From: Cryobacterium sp. Y82
GTDB taxonomy: Bacteria; Actinomycetota; Actinomycetes; Actinomycetales; Microbacteriaceae
Assembly (NCBI RefSeq): GCF_002929495.1
Contig: NZ_PJJJ01000016.1
Coordinates: 1 to 40,718 of the forward strand
Reading direction: 5' to 3'
DNA length: 40,718 nt
Part shown: positions 1 through 7,510 of the stretch, piece by piece
Layout: the number at the start of each line of letters is the position of its first letter
Position numbering within the stretch: position 1 is the first letter of the stretch
The notes under the pieces: generated by a model
The model's database searches: none
What the model saw: the letters and a program-made list of their open reading frames with translations, nothing else
Told to the model about the DNA's origin: nothing
Made by a program: the position numbers and the translations under genes

Positions 1-451
1 CGCGGCGTTGCTGTCTGATCTGGAGGTTACCAAGTCGCATTCGAGGCCTCGGGTAAGTAACGATAATCCCTACAGCGAGGCATGGTTCAAGACCCTGAAA
101 TTCGCTCCGACGTTCCCCGAACGCTTCGGCTCCCTCACCGACGCGAAAACGTTCATGGCCTCGTTCGTCGATGGCTACAACCACGAACATCGCCATTCCG
201 GGATCGGCCTGAACACGCCAGCAGACGTCCACTACGGCCTCGCAGCAGCGAAAGCCATCGAACGAGCATCGACGCTGGACGCGGCCCGGAAACGCTTCCC
301 CGAGCGATTCAGCAGCAACCACGCACCAAAGATCCTGTCCATTCCCGAGACGGCTTGGATCAACAAACCAGCCGACAAACCCACCGAGAATGACGGGCTC
401 GAACTAGCCGCCTAAACTCCCACTGGCCTCATTCACCTTGACAAATTCCGG
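1..451 (+). mobile_element. Right end of an IS3-family insertion sequence
   Basis: The left edge of the window lies inside an IS3-family element. The transposase coding sequence stops at 415. It is followed by a stretch whose last part (about 425-451, containing TTGACAAATTCCG) looks like an IS3-type terminal inverted repeat, because a minus-strand gene is readable up to that point and turns into element sequence there. The other end is outside the window. The exact boundary is inferred from the broken neighbouring gene, not from a seen target duplication. Confidence 0.75.
2..415 (+). CDS. IS3-family transposase (OrfB), C-terminal part, cut by the window edge
   Basis: The reading frame is open from the first bases, so the start lies outside the window. 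The visible part carries the end of the DDE/rve integrase core: HSRPRVSNDNPYSEA, then FKTLKF, then YNHEHRHSGIGLNTPADVHYG. In this family the glutamate after NPYSE is the last acid of the DDE triad. A typical IS3 OrfB ends 50-60 residues after this block, as here. It would catalyse copy-out paste-in transposition with an upstream OrfA. The copy looks intact as far as it is visible. Confidence 0.9.
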   Translation, partial: AALLSDLEVTKSHSRPRVSNDNPYSEAWFKTLKFAPTFPERFGSLTDAKTFMASFVDGYNHEHRHSGIGLNTPADVHYGLAAAKAIERASTLDAARKRFPERFSSNHAPKILSIPETAWINKPADKPTENDGLELAA

Positions 452-693
452 CACGCGGTGGCTGCGCCGTCTGCGGTCAGAGACGGCGCGGTGCATGGAC
501 CGTCAACGGAGGAGATCACGAGCCGCAGCTGAAGCGGCTTCCCCGGCGAATTCGTGTCGCCGGCGGCCGTAGCACTGCACCCCGTGAGAAACGTCGCGGC
601 GACTGCAAGCGCAAGTAGGAGGATTGGTCCTCGACGCGTTTCGATGCTGAGTCGTGGTCGGACATCCGAGCGTGACGATCTTGTATTCGACAT
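452..693 (-). pseudogene. Lipoprotein gene truncated by the IS3 element
   Basis: The frame opens at an ATG (691-693 on the minus strand) 6 nt after a GGGGGAA stretch. It encodes a basic N-region, a hydrophobic segment LLLALAVAATFLTGC ending in a lipobox cysteine, then a short mature part with the block QLRLVISSVDGPCTAP. That block resembles the SecD-P1-like head of actinobacterial lipoproteins (a family memory, not a search). After ATACR the frame runs into the IS end and stops at once inside it (433-435), so most of the mature protein is missing. I infer disruption by insertion; the rest of the gene should lie beyond the other IS end. Confidence 0.7.
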
Positions 694-817
694 GTTGTGT
701 TCCCCCATCTTTGCGGCACTACGAACTGCTCTACAACCTCGCAGAGACTCGGACAGGTGTCAAATAAATAGCCTGTTCGCTCCCGAACGAACGCGCCCGG
801 CCCGACGGTCCCTCGGC

Positions 818-843
818 GTCCCGCATCAGGTTCCCTTGTGAAA
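818..843 (+). repeat. Hairpin repeat copy A (degenerate)
   Basis: This copy reads GTCCCGCATCAGGTTCCC followed by TTGTGAAAC. It matches the family consensus (GTCCCGYAAG, GGTTCC loop, CTTRCGGGA) in primary sequence, but its right arm has decayed. It lies in the 290-bp gap between the truncated lipoprotein gene and the tetR-type gene. It has the same orientation as all other copies. Confidence 0.5.
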
Positions 844-982
844 CGAGGCGCGAGCCCAGCCTTGACTCTGCGACTTGGCCCAAAATCTGTGTCGTTCAAG
901 GTCCGGCTTGCGGGCTGCAGGGCTACGCGAAAAGCTCCGCTGTTCTTGCTGGATGAAAGCAGTCCGGTGGGTGTATCCGAAT

Positions 983-1645
983 TTATCGTCTTCCGTGTGC
1001 GGCAAGGAAAAACCGAACGCCTTCGGCGACGTGACTGTGGAGCTGGGCTGTGTTCGGTATAGCTGCATCACCGAGCAGCATGGCCTCGTTGAGCGGCGCG
1101 GACATTATCAGCCAGTTGAACTGTGATGCGGTGACGGACGGGTCGTCAATCTCGAGCAGGCCGCGATCGGCCAGGCGCTCGAAAACCATTGCGAGTGCTG
1201 ACGTTGCCCGCTGTGGCCCGCTCTCGTAGAGCGCCGTTGCTAGTGCGGGAAACCTGCCGACCTCGCCGATGACGAGCCGCCGAAGCTGCAGCAGCCGCGG
1301 GGTCATGACGATGGCAAGCTGCCGTTCGGCGTAGCTCTGGAGATAGTTCGCTAGTTCCATCTCATCTGCAGGATCGGGGACCTCGTTGTGCACGCGGTCA
1401 CCCGCCTCGTTTGTCATGGTCGTCACTAGCTCGACGAATAGCGCCTCTTTGCTGCCGAAGTGTTTATAGACAGTCTGTTTCGACACCCCGGACTGAGCGG
1501 CCAATTCGTCCATGTTTGTACCGAGGTAGCCACCCTTGAGGAATGCATCCTCCGCTGCGCCAAGGATCGCTTGACGCTTAAGCGCCGATCGTTGGCCACC
1601 CTCGGGCGCACCCGACGCAAGGTTCCGTGCGGTGGCCTGTGCCAT
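983..1645 (-). CDS. TetR/AcrR-family transcriptional regulator
   Basis: This one-component repressor has an N-terminal helix-turn-helix of the TetR type: ILGAAEDAFLKGGYLGTNMDELAAQSGVSKQTVYKHFGSK, with the recognition helix around SKQTVYKHF, followed by a helical ligand domain resembling the AefR-like C-terminal type. Length (about 220 aa) is normal. I prefer the ATG at 1645 (MAQATARN), which follows GGGAT at a workable distance; an ATG four codons upstream (1657) lacks a ribosome site. It is divergent from the DUF1905/hydrolase genes, which it probably controls along with itself. The ligand is unknown. Confidence 0.9.
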   Translation of the reverse strand: MAQATARNLASGAPEGGQRSALKRQAILGAAEDAFLKGGYLGTNMDELAAQSGVSKQTVYKHFGSKEALFVELVTTMTNEAGDRVHNEVPDPADEMELANYLQSYAERQLAIVMTPRLLQLRRLVIGEVGRFPALATALYESGPQRATSALAMVFERLADRGLLEIDDPSVTASQFNWLIMSAPLNEAMLLGDAAIPNTAQLHSHVAEGVRFFLAAHGRR

Positions 1646-1689
1646 GGACAATCCCATTCAGGGTCGGGTATTGCTTGATTTCGCGTACT

Positions 1690-1731
1690 ACACAGTCTAG
1701 TCTTTGCCTATAGTACTGAACGGTCTAGTCT
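1690..1731. promoter_or_regulatory. Candidate TetR operator region between divergent genes
   Basis: The intergenic segment contains an imperfect palindrome TAGTACTGAACGGTCTA (1711-1727) of the usual TetR/AcrR operator layout. It also holds a direct repeat, AGTCTAGTCT at 1694-1703 and GGTCTAGTCT at 1722-1731. It sits upstream of both the tetR-type gene and the DUF1905 gene. The role is inferred from position and symmetry. Confidence 0.45.
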
Positions 1732-1760
1732 GATCAGCGGTTTAGGGAGTATTGACTATC

Positions 1761-2057
1761 GTGATTGCTTCAGAAGATTCCTCCCGGCACATCGACGCTG
1801 TGTTCAGCGCTGTGATTCGCAGGAATATCGGTCCTAGCGGCTGGACCATCGTGGTCATGCTGGACTCAGGCGAGTTCTTCGGTACCCGGAAGCCGGTCAA
1901 GGTAGCCGGCACCATGGACGGTCATGCCTTTCACGCGACACTGCTGCCTGTGGGAGCTGGCACGCACATGGTGCCGATCAAAGCTGAGCTGCGAAAAGTC
2001 GTCGGCAAAGACGAGGGTGATCAGGTGATCGTGCACCTACGACAGCGACTGAGCTGA
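1761..2057 (+). CDS. DUF1905 domain protein
   Basis: This small soluble protein (98 aa from the GTG at 1761) has the DUF1905 pattern: a beta strand FSAVIRRNIGPSGWTIVVML, then a GTRKPVKVAGTMDGHAFHATLLPVGAGTHMVPIKAELRK core, ending in VGKDEGDQVIVHL. The biochemical role of the family is not known to me. AGGGAG at 1744-1749 is 11 nt before the GTG; a TTG at 1752 is in frame but too close to that site. It is the first gene of a probable operon with the hydrolase 42 nt downstream, and is divergent from the TetR gene. Confidence 0.75.
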   Translation: MIASEDSSRHIDAVFSAVIRRNIGPSGWTIVVMLDSGEFFGTRKPVKVAGTMDGHAFHATLLPVGAGTHMVPIKAELRKVVGKDEGDQVIVHLRQRLS

Positions 2058-2099
2058 CAATGACAACCGATAGGGCACACACAGACAAGGAACATTCGC

Positions 2100-2888
2100 A
2101 TGAGTGAATTCGTAACAACATCCGAGGGCGATCGGGTCGCCTTCGACCGACGGGGATCCGGTCCCGCGCTGATCTTTATTGCCGGAGCCGGACCCTTCCG
2201 GGCCATCGACCCGTCAACAACGACGACCGCGGAGTTGGCGGCACAGTTAGGCATCTCGACGATCGTCTATGACCGCTTGGGTCGCGGCGAAAGCATGGTT
2301 GACGGGCGGATCGACCTCGAGCGGGAACTTGCTGCTGTTGTGGCGCTTCTCGAAATCGCTGGCGGAAGTGCTGTATTGTGTGGGCACTCCTCCGGCTGCT
2401 CGATCGCTTTGGCGGCTGCCGTATCAGGCCTGCCGGTCGACGGACTTGTCCTCTGGGAGGCACCGCTTGGGCCACAGGACGGCGAGGCGCGGGAGTGGGC
2501 CGACGAAGTGGACCGACGAATCTCCGCAGGTGACCTTGAGGGTGCCTTGATCCACTACATGAAAGACATGCCGCCGGAGTTCCTCGCCGGTGTGCGCACC
2601 TCTCCGATGTGGCCGGGCCTGGTTGCCCAAGTTGGTAGCCTCCGCCCCGACGGGGAATCGCTCGCGTGGGCCGAGTCTGCGCCGCTCCCAGAATTGTTTG
2701 CCAGCATCAGGGTTCCCGTTGAGGTGCTGATTGGTGAGGAGACTTTCCCGGTGATGATCACGGCGGCCGACGCGATCGTCGCGGCGATACCCGGTGCGAC
2801 ACAGAAGCGGATGGCAGGCGCCAACCACTCGTGGGAGCCCGGGCCGATGGCCGTCGAACTTGCCGCGTTCGTCACATCGTCGAAATGA
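2100..2888 (+). CDS. Alpha/beta hydrolase
   Basis: This 262-aa protein has a complete alpha/beta-hydrolase fold signature. It has a glycine-rich oxyanion-hole region (FIAGAGPF, about 26-33), a YDRLGRGES strand-turn (57-65), the nucleophile elbow GHSSG with Ser97, and a late histidine in ANHSWEP (His243). Substrate cannot be read from sequence; cytoplasmic, no signal peptide. The ATG follows AAGGA by about 8 nt. It is probably co-transcribed with the DUF1905 gene and controlled by the divergent TetR regulator, which suggests a role in handling a small molecule sensed by that regulator. Confidence 0.85.
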   Translation: MSEFVTTSEGDRVAFDRRGSGPALIFIAGAGPFRAIDPSTTTTAELAAQLGISTIVYDRLGRGESMVDGRIDLERELAAVVALLEIAGGSAVLCGHSSGCSIALAAAVSGLPVDGLVLWEAPLGPQDGEAREWADEVDRRISAGDLEGALIHYMKDMPPEFLAGVRTSPMWPGLVAQVGSLRPDGESLAWAESAPLPELFASIRVPVEVLIGEETFPVMITAADAIVAAIPGATQKRMAGANHSWEPGPMAVELAAFVTSSK

Positions 2889-2938
2889 CATCCATGCACG
2901 TTGAGATAAGCCACCGTATCGAAGGAGAGGTCCATTGA

Positions 2939-3280
2939 TATTTCCTGCTGACGCTTTACAACGATGCCAACACGATAGCAGCCATCGAAGGTCCTGATCG
3001 GGAGGAGTTCCGAAAGGTTCACGACGACACCCAGAAAGAGCTCACGGCCGAGGGAGCGCTCATCGACAACAGCGAGTTGAGCGTGGTCGAGGCAACGGTC
3101 GTCCGCACACACGAAGGAGCGACGACCCGCACCGATGGCCCATTCACGGAAGGCCAGGACTTTGTCGGTGGCTACTACCTGATCGAGTGCGGTCATCTTG
3201 AGCGAGCCGCCGAACTCGCCGGTCGATTCGTCGAGGCGAGGTTCGCACCGATAGAAGTGCGCGCCCTCGTGCATGGCTGA
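2939..3280 (+). pseudogene. YCII/DGPF-domain protein with a damaged start
   Basis: From 2942 the frame reads FLLTLYNDANTIAAI, then a helix, then the family-typical block TDGPFTEGQDFVGGYYLIEC and a C-terminal VEARFAPIEVRALVHG. This is the YCII-related fold (about 110 aa), small proteins often paired with sigma factors. A good ribosome site, AAGGAGAGG (2922-2930), lies just upstream. The expected start codon is not in frame, however: a TTG at 2935 is in another frame and an in-frame TGA sits at 2936-2938. A small indel at the start codon is the simplest reading; a CTG start at 2945 is the alternative. The gene follows the hydrolase by about 45 bp. Confidence 0.6.
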
Positions 3281-3590
3281 TCGAAAACTACTTCGTCCTC
3301 AGCACCGCCCGCCCAGGGTTCCCATCTGACACTCCGCGCCCATGGGGTCATCTGGTATTCGAGAAGCAGGACAATAACGCCCGCGGTGTACTTTTCAAAG
3401 AGCGCCGACAAGCGATGCCGACTGTCGCGGTTCACCGTAAGGTGAACGTACCGCTTGATGCCGAGGGCGGCGCTGGTTTGGTCGGGTGTCATCAGGGGTG
3501 ACGCCGGTATCGAACAGCTTCGAAGCAGACACCTCCTCCGCGTAACCGAGCCGGGAGCGGACGAGCGCCCCAGCACGTCCGTTGCCGTGC

Positions 3591-3722
3591 GGTCTTTCGG
3601 CCCGGCTGAAATCCGAGCGCGAGGCCTACCGGAGGGAACTGAGCCAGGTCCAACTCGCGCTGGCCAAGGCGCAGGGTGAGAACTTAGAGCTCAGACGGCG
3701 CCTCGCCGGCCACGAGGATTAG
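3591..3722 (+). pseudogene. 3' remnant of a coiled-coil protein
   Basis: The last 40 codons before the TAG at 3720 encode a strongly heptad-like charged helix: RLKSEREAYRREL, then SQVQLALAKAQGENLELRRRLAGHED. This looks like the coiled-coil tail of a transposon- or integrase-associated small protein, but no domain is left to name it. No matching N-terminus is readable in frame upstream. The rest of 3281-3775 holds no gene I can support. I treat it as a gene remnant. Confidence 0.35.
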
Positions 3723-3775
3723 GGCTAGAGATTTGAGGAGCGGCCCGGCAAGCGGCCGCATTCGGCGGAGTGGAA

Positions 3776-4420
3776 CTAACCACCCGGCCCGGTCGGATCG
3801 ATCGGCGCACCGTCGCCATCCTCAGGTAGGTCTCCGCGCTCCACCGGTTCGCCCGGAGTCTTGGGAACGTCGGAGAAGAGCAGTTCGAGTTCCGCATCCG
3901 ATGGCACGTGCACTTTCTTCGCGGCTGTCAGAAGATCCGCTGGCGACGCGTCGTTCATTCCGGATACCCAGATCAGCGCACCGTCTCGCACCGCGACGTA
4001 CTCGTGGATGCCTCCAGCCGACCGATGCCAGACGCCATCCTCATTGGCACACGTCACCGCTCCGCCGGGCGCATCCCCAAGGGGTGTCGCAGCACACGAC
4101 GCTTCCGTGAGTTCACCGGAATCGCTACGGATGGTCAGCATCGCACCCGTGCTGCTGTTGAACCAGGTAGCCGACATCCCGTCTGCAGCACCCGGCCCGA
4201 CCGACTGCGGTGCGAGATCGTAGCCGTCCACCTCAGTCGTGTACACGAGTTCAGGAGCGATACCAACAGCTCTCGCGAGCTCGGCGATCGAATCCAGGCT
4301 CGCCGCATTCGCGCCCGTCATCGATGCGCATCCAGCGAGAGATACGCAGACGGACGCCATAGATGCAGCCACGGCTAATGTCCACGCCCTAGGGAAGCGA
4401 CCAGTTCGACGCAAGAGCAC
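3776..4420 (-). CDS. Secreted lipoprotein of unknown function
   Basis: The N-terminus has basic residues, a hydrophobic core and a lipobox SLAGC, so the protein should be lipidated on cysteine and anchored outside the membrane. The mature part is about 180 aa, acidic, with two further cysteines (EASCAATP and VTCANED) that could form a disulfide, and a proline/acid-rich C-terminus. No family recognised. A strong AAGGAGG lies just before the start; a TTG at 4414 is better spaced than the GTG at 4420, so the first two residues are uncertain. A 7-bp inverted repeat (GCTTGGC/GCCAAGC) lies about 25 bp upstream. Confidence 0.7.
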   Translation of the reverse strand: MLLRRTGRFPRAWTLAVAASMASVCVSLAGCASMTGANAASLDSIAELARAVGIAPELVYTTEVDGYDLAPQSVGPGAADGMSATWFNSSTGAMLTIRSDSGELTEASCAATPLGDAPGGAVTCANEDGVWHRSAGGIHEYVAVRDGALIWVSGMNDASPADLLTAAKKVHVPSDAELELLFSDVPKTPGEPVERGDLPEDGDGAPIDPTGPGG

Positions 4421-4570
4421 ACCCTCCTTCGGTCACGGCTGTGCTTGGCGACTCTGCCAAGCGCCAGCTCGTACAGTGTGAGTCTACGGTCCGGCCTACC
4501 CGGCCGGGGCATGCGCCGACGACGCGCAACAGAAGAGCGCGCACAGGGGGGATACGGGGAGTCTGCACGC

Positions 4571-4749
4571 CCCATCACGAACCGTAATCGCGCCGTGGCC
4601 ACCGGGGAAGTGGACCAGCATCGTGAACCGTGTCTGACGCTCCACCAACGTAGCGATCGGCGACCGGCAGTGTGATCCAAGATCAGATCCCCTTCCTAAT
4701 GCCCAGGCACGGCGCGGTCCGCCACCTCCGCCGGTCGCTCGCTGATCAT
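4571..4749 (-). pseudogene. IS30-family transposase remnant, minus-strand piece
   Basis: Read on the minus strand from 4749, this gives [17 protein letters not shown], a TAG at 4698-4696 where IS30 transposases have the tryptophan of PGHWEGDLI, then EGDLIL. A one-base loss is followed by SHCRSPIATLVERQTRFTML and VHFPGGHGAITVRDG. These blocks are the start of the IS30 DDE domain. The nonsense codon (TGG to TAG) and the frameshift make it non-functional. The C-terminal half continues at the next bases on the opposite strand, so the element has been inverted internally. Confidence 0.75.
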
Positions 4750-4951
4750 GGCTCGCGATGGGCTGTTGGCCGCCATCAAGACCCTCCCCGAGCACTTGGT
4801 TAAGACTCTGACGTGGGATCAGGGAACCGAGCTGGCCCAGCACCGGCAGATCACGCTGGCCACCACGATAGCTATCTACTTCTGTGATCCGCATTCGCCG
4901 TGGCAGCGGGGCACCAACGAAAACACCAACGGGCTGCTGCGCCAATATTTG
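4748..4951 (+). pseudogene. IS30-family transposase remnant, plus-strand piece
   Basis: This piece encodes [30 protein letters not shown] and [24 protein letters not shown]. The D of WDQGTE and the E of NEN are the second and third acids of the IS30 DDE site. The usual continuation (PKGTDLS) is missing: sequence diverges at about 4951, next to an AATATT-TG-AATATT inverted repeat. It starts exactly where the opposed piece ends (overlap at TGATCATG), and its first codons repeat the RDG codons found at the far end of that piece. Confidence 0.75.
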
Positions 4952-5380
4952 AATATTCGCTCTCTTGGGGGCAGGTGTTATTGACCTTCGGGGCCACTGA
5001 TCGAAGGTGTAGGTAGCATGTTGTGGCGCCACCGGATATTTGTGTTGGGGGCCATCCTTGGTTCCGGGTTCACGCCGATGCGATCGTGGACGGCACCGAG
5101 CACAGTACCCTCCGCGCCGAGACCGGCGGCCACAATGTGGGCGAACTCACCGCCGGCCAAGTCGAGATACTGGCCCGTTGCGCGTTCGGATTGAGTCAGG
5201 CCGTAATGCTCCCCGGTCGGGGTTTCTGACCCCTAGTTTCGCAACCCGGTCACCCTTCTTTCATGTTGACTCAGCTCGCGCGCGAACAGACGGGTTCTCG
5301 TGGCGTCCCGTTGAGGGTTCGGCTATCAGGACACCGTATGTGCCGCGCGGTCGGGCCAGTCACGGTGAGATGCTAGTTCT
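4952..5380. other. Stretch without a supportable gene
   Basis: Between the IS30 remnant and the next gene I see only short frames on both strands without start sites or family motifs. Codon usage in one plus-strand frame (5023-5229) is coding-like but unrecognisable, so it may be another decayed fragment of mobile DNA. Confidence 0.4.
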
Positions 5381-6157
5381 GTGGAATTGAACCAGAGCAC
5401 CGATGCGCAAGCAGTTGTCATCCGCCCCTATGGTCAAGCGGATGCCGCAGACACATTGGCAATATTCCTTGCTGCGGTGACCGAGACCGCTGCCGCCGAC
5501 TACTCGCCGGAGCAGATTCAGGCCTGGGCGCGGCCAGAAGAGCGAGATCTGCCCACCTGGCATGCGTCGATGCAAGAGCGGAACAGTTACGTGGCCACCG
5601 TGGATGGTGCACCAGCAGGCTTCTCCGACGTGAACCCTGCTGGGTATATCGACATGCTGTTCGTTGCCCCTCGATACCAGCGACAAGGGCTAGCACGACA
5701 ACTGATCGGACGCGTTGAGGTCCACGCGCGTCAGGCGCAGCTGACAGAACTGATAGCCGACGTCAGCATCACAGCCCGTCCCTTCTTTGAGCGCCACGGA
5801 TTCACCGTCGAGGTAGAACAGCACCCGGTGATGGGCGGCGTGTCGCTGACCAATTACAAGATGAAAAAGAAGCTCCTCGACAGCGCAGTGTGCCTGAGCG
5901 GGCAGCTTGTCTGCCACACCCAGGACCAGGCGAACACTGTCCGGGATCACCTGCCAGTGCACCTTGCCCTGACCCGCGCCGAACCGGGATGCCGTTCGTT
6001 TAACGTCACCCCGACGAGCGATCCGCTGGTGTGGATGGTTGAGGAGCGCTTTGAGCACGCAGCCGCCTTCAAGGCTCACCAGGAACGTGTCGCCAGCAGC
6101 GAGTGGGGTCGAGCTACCTCAGGCATTGAACGCCGTTACTCCGTGATCGGACTCTAG
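5381..6157 (+). CDS. GNAT acetyltransferase fused to an antibiotic-biosynthesis-monooxygenase (ABM) domain
   Basis: Residues about 10-160 form a GNAT acetyltransferase: VIRPYGQADAADTLAIF, the acceptor region YSPEQIQAWA, then the acetyl-CoA motif DMLFVAPRYQRQGLARQLIG, and PFFERHGFTV. From about 168 to the end comes a second module: SGQLVCHTQDQANTVRDHL, the block EPGCRSFNV and MVEERFEHAAAFKAHQ. This matches the dimeric ferredoxin-like ABM/YgiN fold. The GTG start at 5381 follows GGTGAGA. Acetyl acceptor and ABM substrate are unknown. Repeat copy B lies 47 bp downstream in the same orientation as the gene. Confidence 0.8.
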   Translation: MELNQSTDAQAVVIRPYGQADAADTLAIFLAAVTETAAADYSPEQIQAWARPEERDLPTWHASMQERNSYVATVDGAPAGFSDVNPAGYIDMLFVAPRYQRQGLARQLIGRVEVHARQAQLTELIADVSITARPFFERHGFTVEVEQHPVMGGVSLTNYKMKKKLLDSAVCLSGQLVCHTQDQANTVRDHLPVHLALTRAEPGCRSFNVTPTSDPLVWMVEERFEHAAAFKAHQERVASSEWGRATSGIERRYSVIGL

Positions 6158-6203
6158 CCGTTCGCCAGTCTCAGTACCCGATCCTGCACCGGGAACCGGA
6201 CTT

Positions 6204-6230
6204 GTCCCGGTCAGCGTTCGGCTTACGGGC
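6204..6230 (+). repeat. Hairpin repeat copy B
   Basis: The sequence starts GTCCCGGTCAG and ends GCTTACGGGC around a CGTTCG loop. The right arm is consensus; the left arm has two mismatches. It overlaps a second perfect stem, ACCGGGA at 6188-6194 pairing with TCCCGGT at 6207-6213. It lies directly downstream of the GNAT-ABM gene. Confidence 0.65.
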
Positions 6231-6332
6231 AACATGCTCCGCGAAGCGACTTGAGCTGAATCACGTTTGAACGCGCCCGCTGGACGTCCGGCTTGTGGGA
6301 CCTTCGCAGTTGCACCGGCTGAGCGGCTCAGC

Positions 6333-6543
6333 TTATGCCGGCTGGGCGGAGAAGCCTAAGAACATTGGCCAGGCGTAGAGCAGTACACCGAGGGCGAGCA
6401 GCCCCAAACCTGTCGAGAGGACCCATCTGCCCACAATTAGAGGCACCGACTCAAAGTAGTTGGATAGGAACCCACCCAGTGCAACTCCCGACCGCTCCAA
6501 CGACGAGCACAGCGATAGCGGCCGGCAGAAGGATGTGGTTCAT
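6333..6543 (-). pseudogene. Small two-helix membrane protein, frameshifted
   Basis: From the ATG at 6543 the frame reads MNHILLPAAIAVLVVGAVGS (one transmembrane helix). After one extra T it continues in another frame as ALGGFLSNYFESVPLIVG, then WVLSTGLGLLALGVLLYAW and a short tail ending at a TAA (6333-6335). Together they give a coherent protein of about 70 aa with two membrane helices. Either a real +1 frameshift or a base-call error is involved. No family is recognised. Confidence 0.45.
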
Positions 6544-6600
6544 TCCGTCATATTGTCAGATCGGGTCCGCTCGATCATCTCTCTTAAGGCATTGTTCCTT

Positions 6601-6628
6601 CCCTTGCGAATCCACCCTTGCGAATCCA
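6601..6628 (+). repeat. 14-bp tandem duplication
   Basis: CCCTTGCGAATCCA occurs twice in direct tandem in the gap 6544-6800, which otherwise shows no convincing gene. It looks like a recent slippage duplication. Confidence 0.8.
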
Positions 6629-6800
6629 CGAACAAGGCGTAGGTAAGAAGGAACTGCAATAGAGTTCGCTGTGAATCGCAGCGGCAAATGGTGGCCTTTT
6701 GCCGCCATAGCGCGCAGCATCGTGAGTCTCGACAATCTCCTGCGGTCACGCCGTGAGAAAGTGTTGGTTGGTTGCCGGCACGGCCGTGCTCGATTGATGC

Positions 6801-7229
6801 TTACCGCAGAACCGGCAGTTGAGAGCTGGACGTTTCGCCGGACGTGAAGTTTATTGTGATGAACGTCGGCAGATTCTCGGTTGATGGCACGTCGAACTCG
6901 AACGTCCTGGGGGCCAAATCATCCGTGCATGGGCCTTCCGTATCGACCGAGAATTCGAACGTCATCGTCGCCAGATCCGCTGAGTCCGCGTTCGGCGGAC
7001 AACTCGAGCTGCCGGACAAGACAATCGCCAGCCGCCCGCCGACGACTGTTGCGTAGCCCGCAAAAGGGTCGACCAGACCACTCGGCAGAGGTGTCGGCGC
7101 GCCCGGATATGCGGTTGTTGCAGCGCCTGCCGGAGTTACTTTCGACGGCTCCGTCGTGCACCCACACATGCCGACTGCTACGGCAATCGCGATCGCGATC
7201 AGCGCCGGTCGATTCGGACTCATGGTCAC
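6801..7229 (-). CDS. Small secreted lipoprotein of unknown function
   Basis: The 140-aa product starts with NRPALIAIAIAVAVGMCGC, a lipoprotein signal with the lipobox MCGC. A proline/alanine-rich linker follows, and then a beta-rich domain with SSSCPPNAD and DTEGPCTDD, two cysteines that could form a disulfide. Either the GTG at 7229 or the ATG at 7223 may start it; neither has a strong ribosome site. No family recognised. It lies between repeat copies B and C, transcribed against the gene at 7511. Confidence 0.7.
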   Translation of the reverse strand: MTMSPNRPALIAIAIAVAVGMCGCTTEPSKVTPAGAATTAYPGAPTPLPSGLVDPFAGYATVVGGRLAIVLSGSSSCPPNADSADLATMTFEFSVDTEGPCTDDLAPRTFEFDVPSTENLPTFITINFTSGETSSSQLPVLR

Positions 7230-7510
7230 ATTCTATGGGCGAAGACTAGCCCCACACGGAGACGGTAGGCGATCGTTACGGGGGCTCGACCGCGCTTCGA
7301 GTTTTGCAAGTTAGCGCTCCAAGCACGTCCCCTGGCTCCCTCCCGGCTCGCCCCGCAGGGGGTTGGTGAAACGGACAGTTTCGGCGCCAGTGCACCCGTC
7401 CACGACGATGGGGGCCAGCGGCATCGACACATCCTCTCGCGGCGGTCTAAACATCCGGCTGGGCCACCCGATATCGTGGACCTGTCGATGGAATGAGACG
7501 GAGCGACACA

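Noticed and set aside
3193..3576. A 127-aa minus-strand frame overlapping the YCII gene end
   Set aside because: Part of it lies opposite the conserved YCII C-terminus, and the rest has no motif or ribosome site, although its middle looks mildly coding-like.
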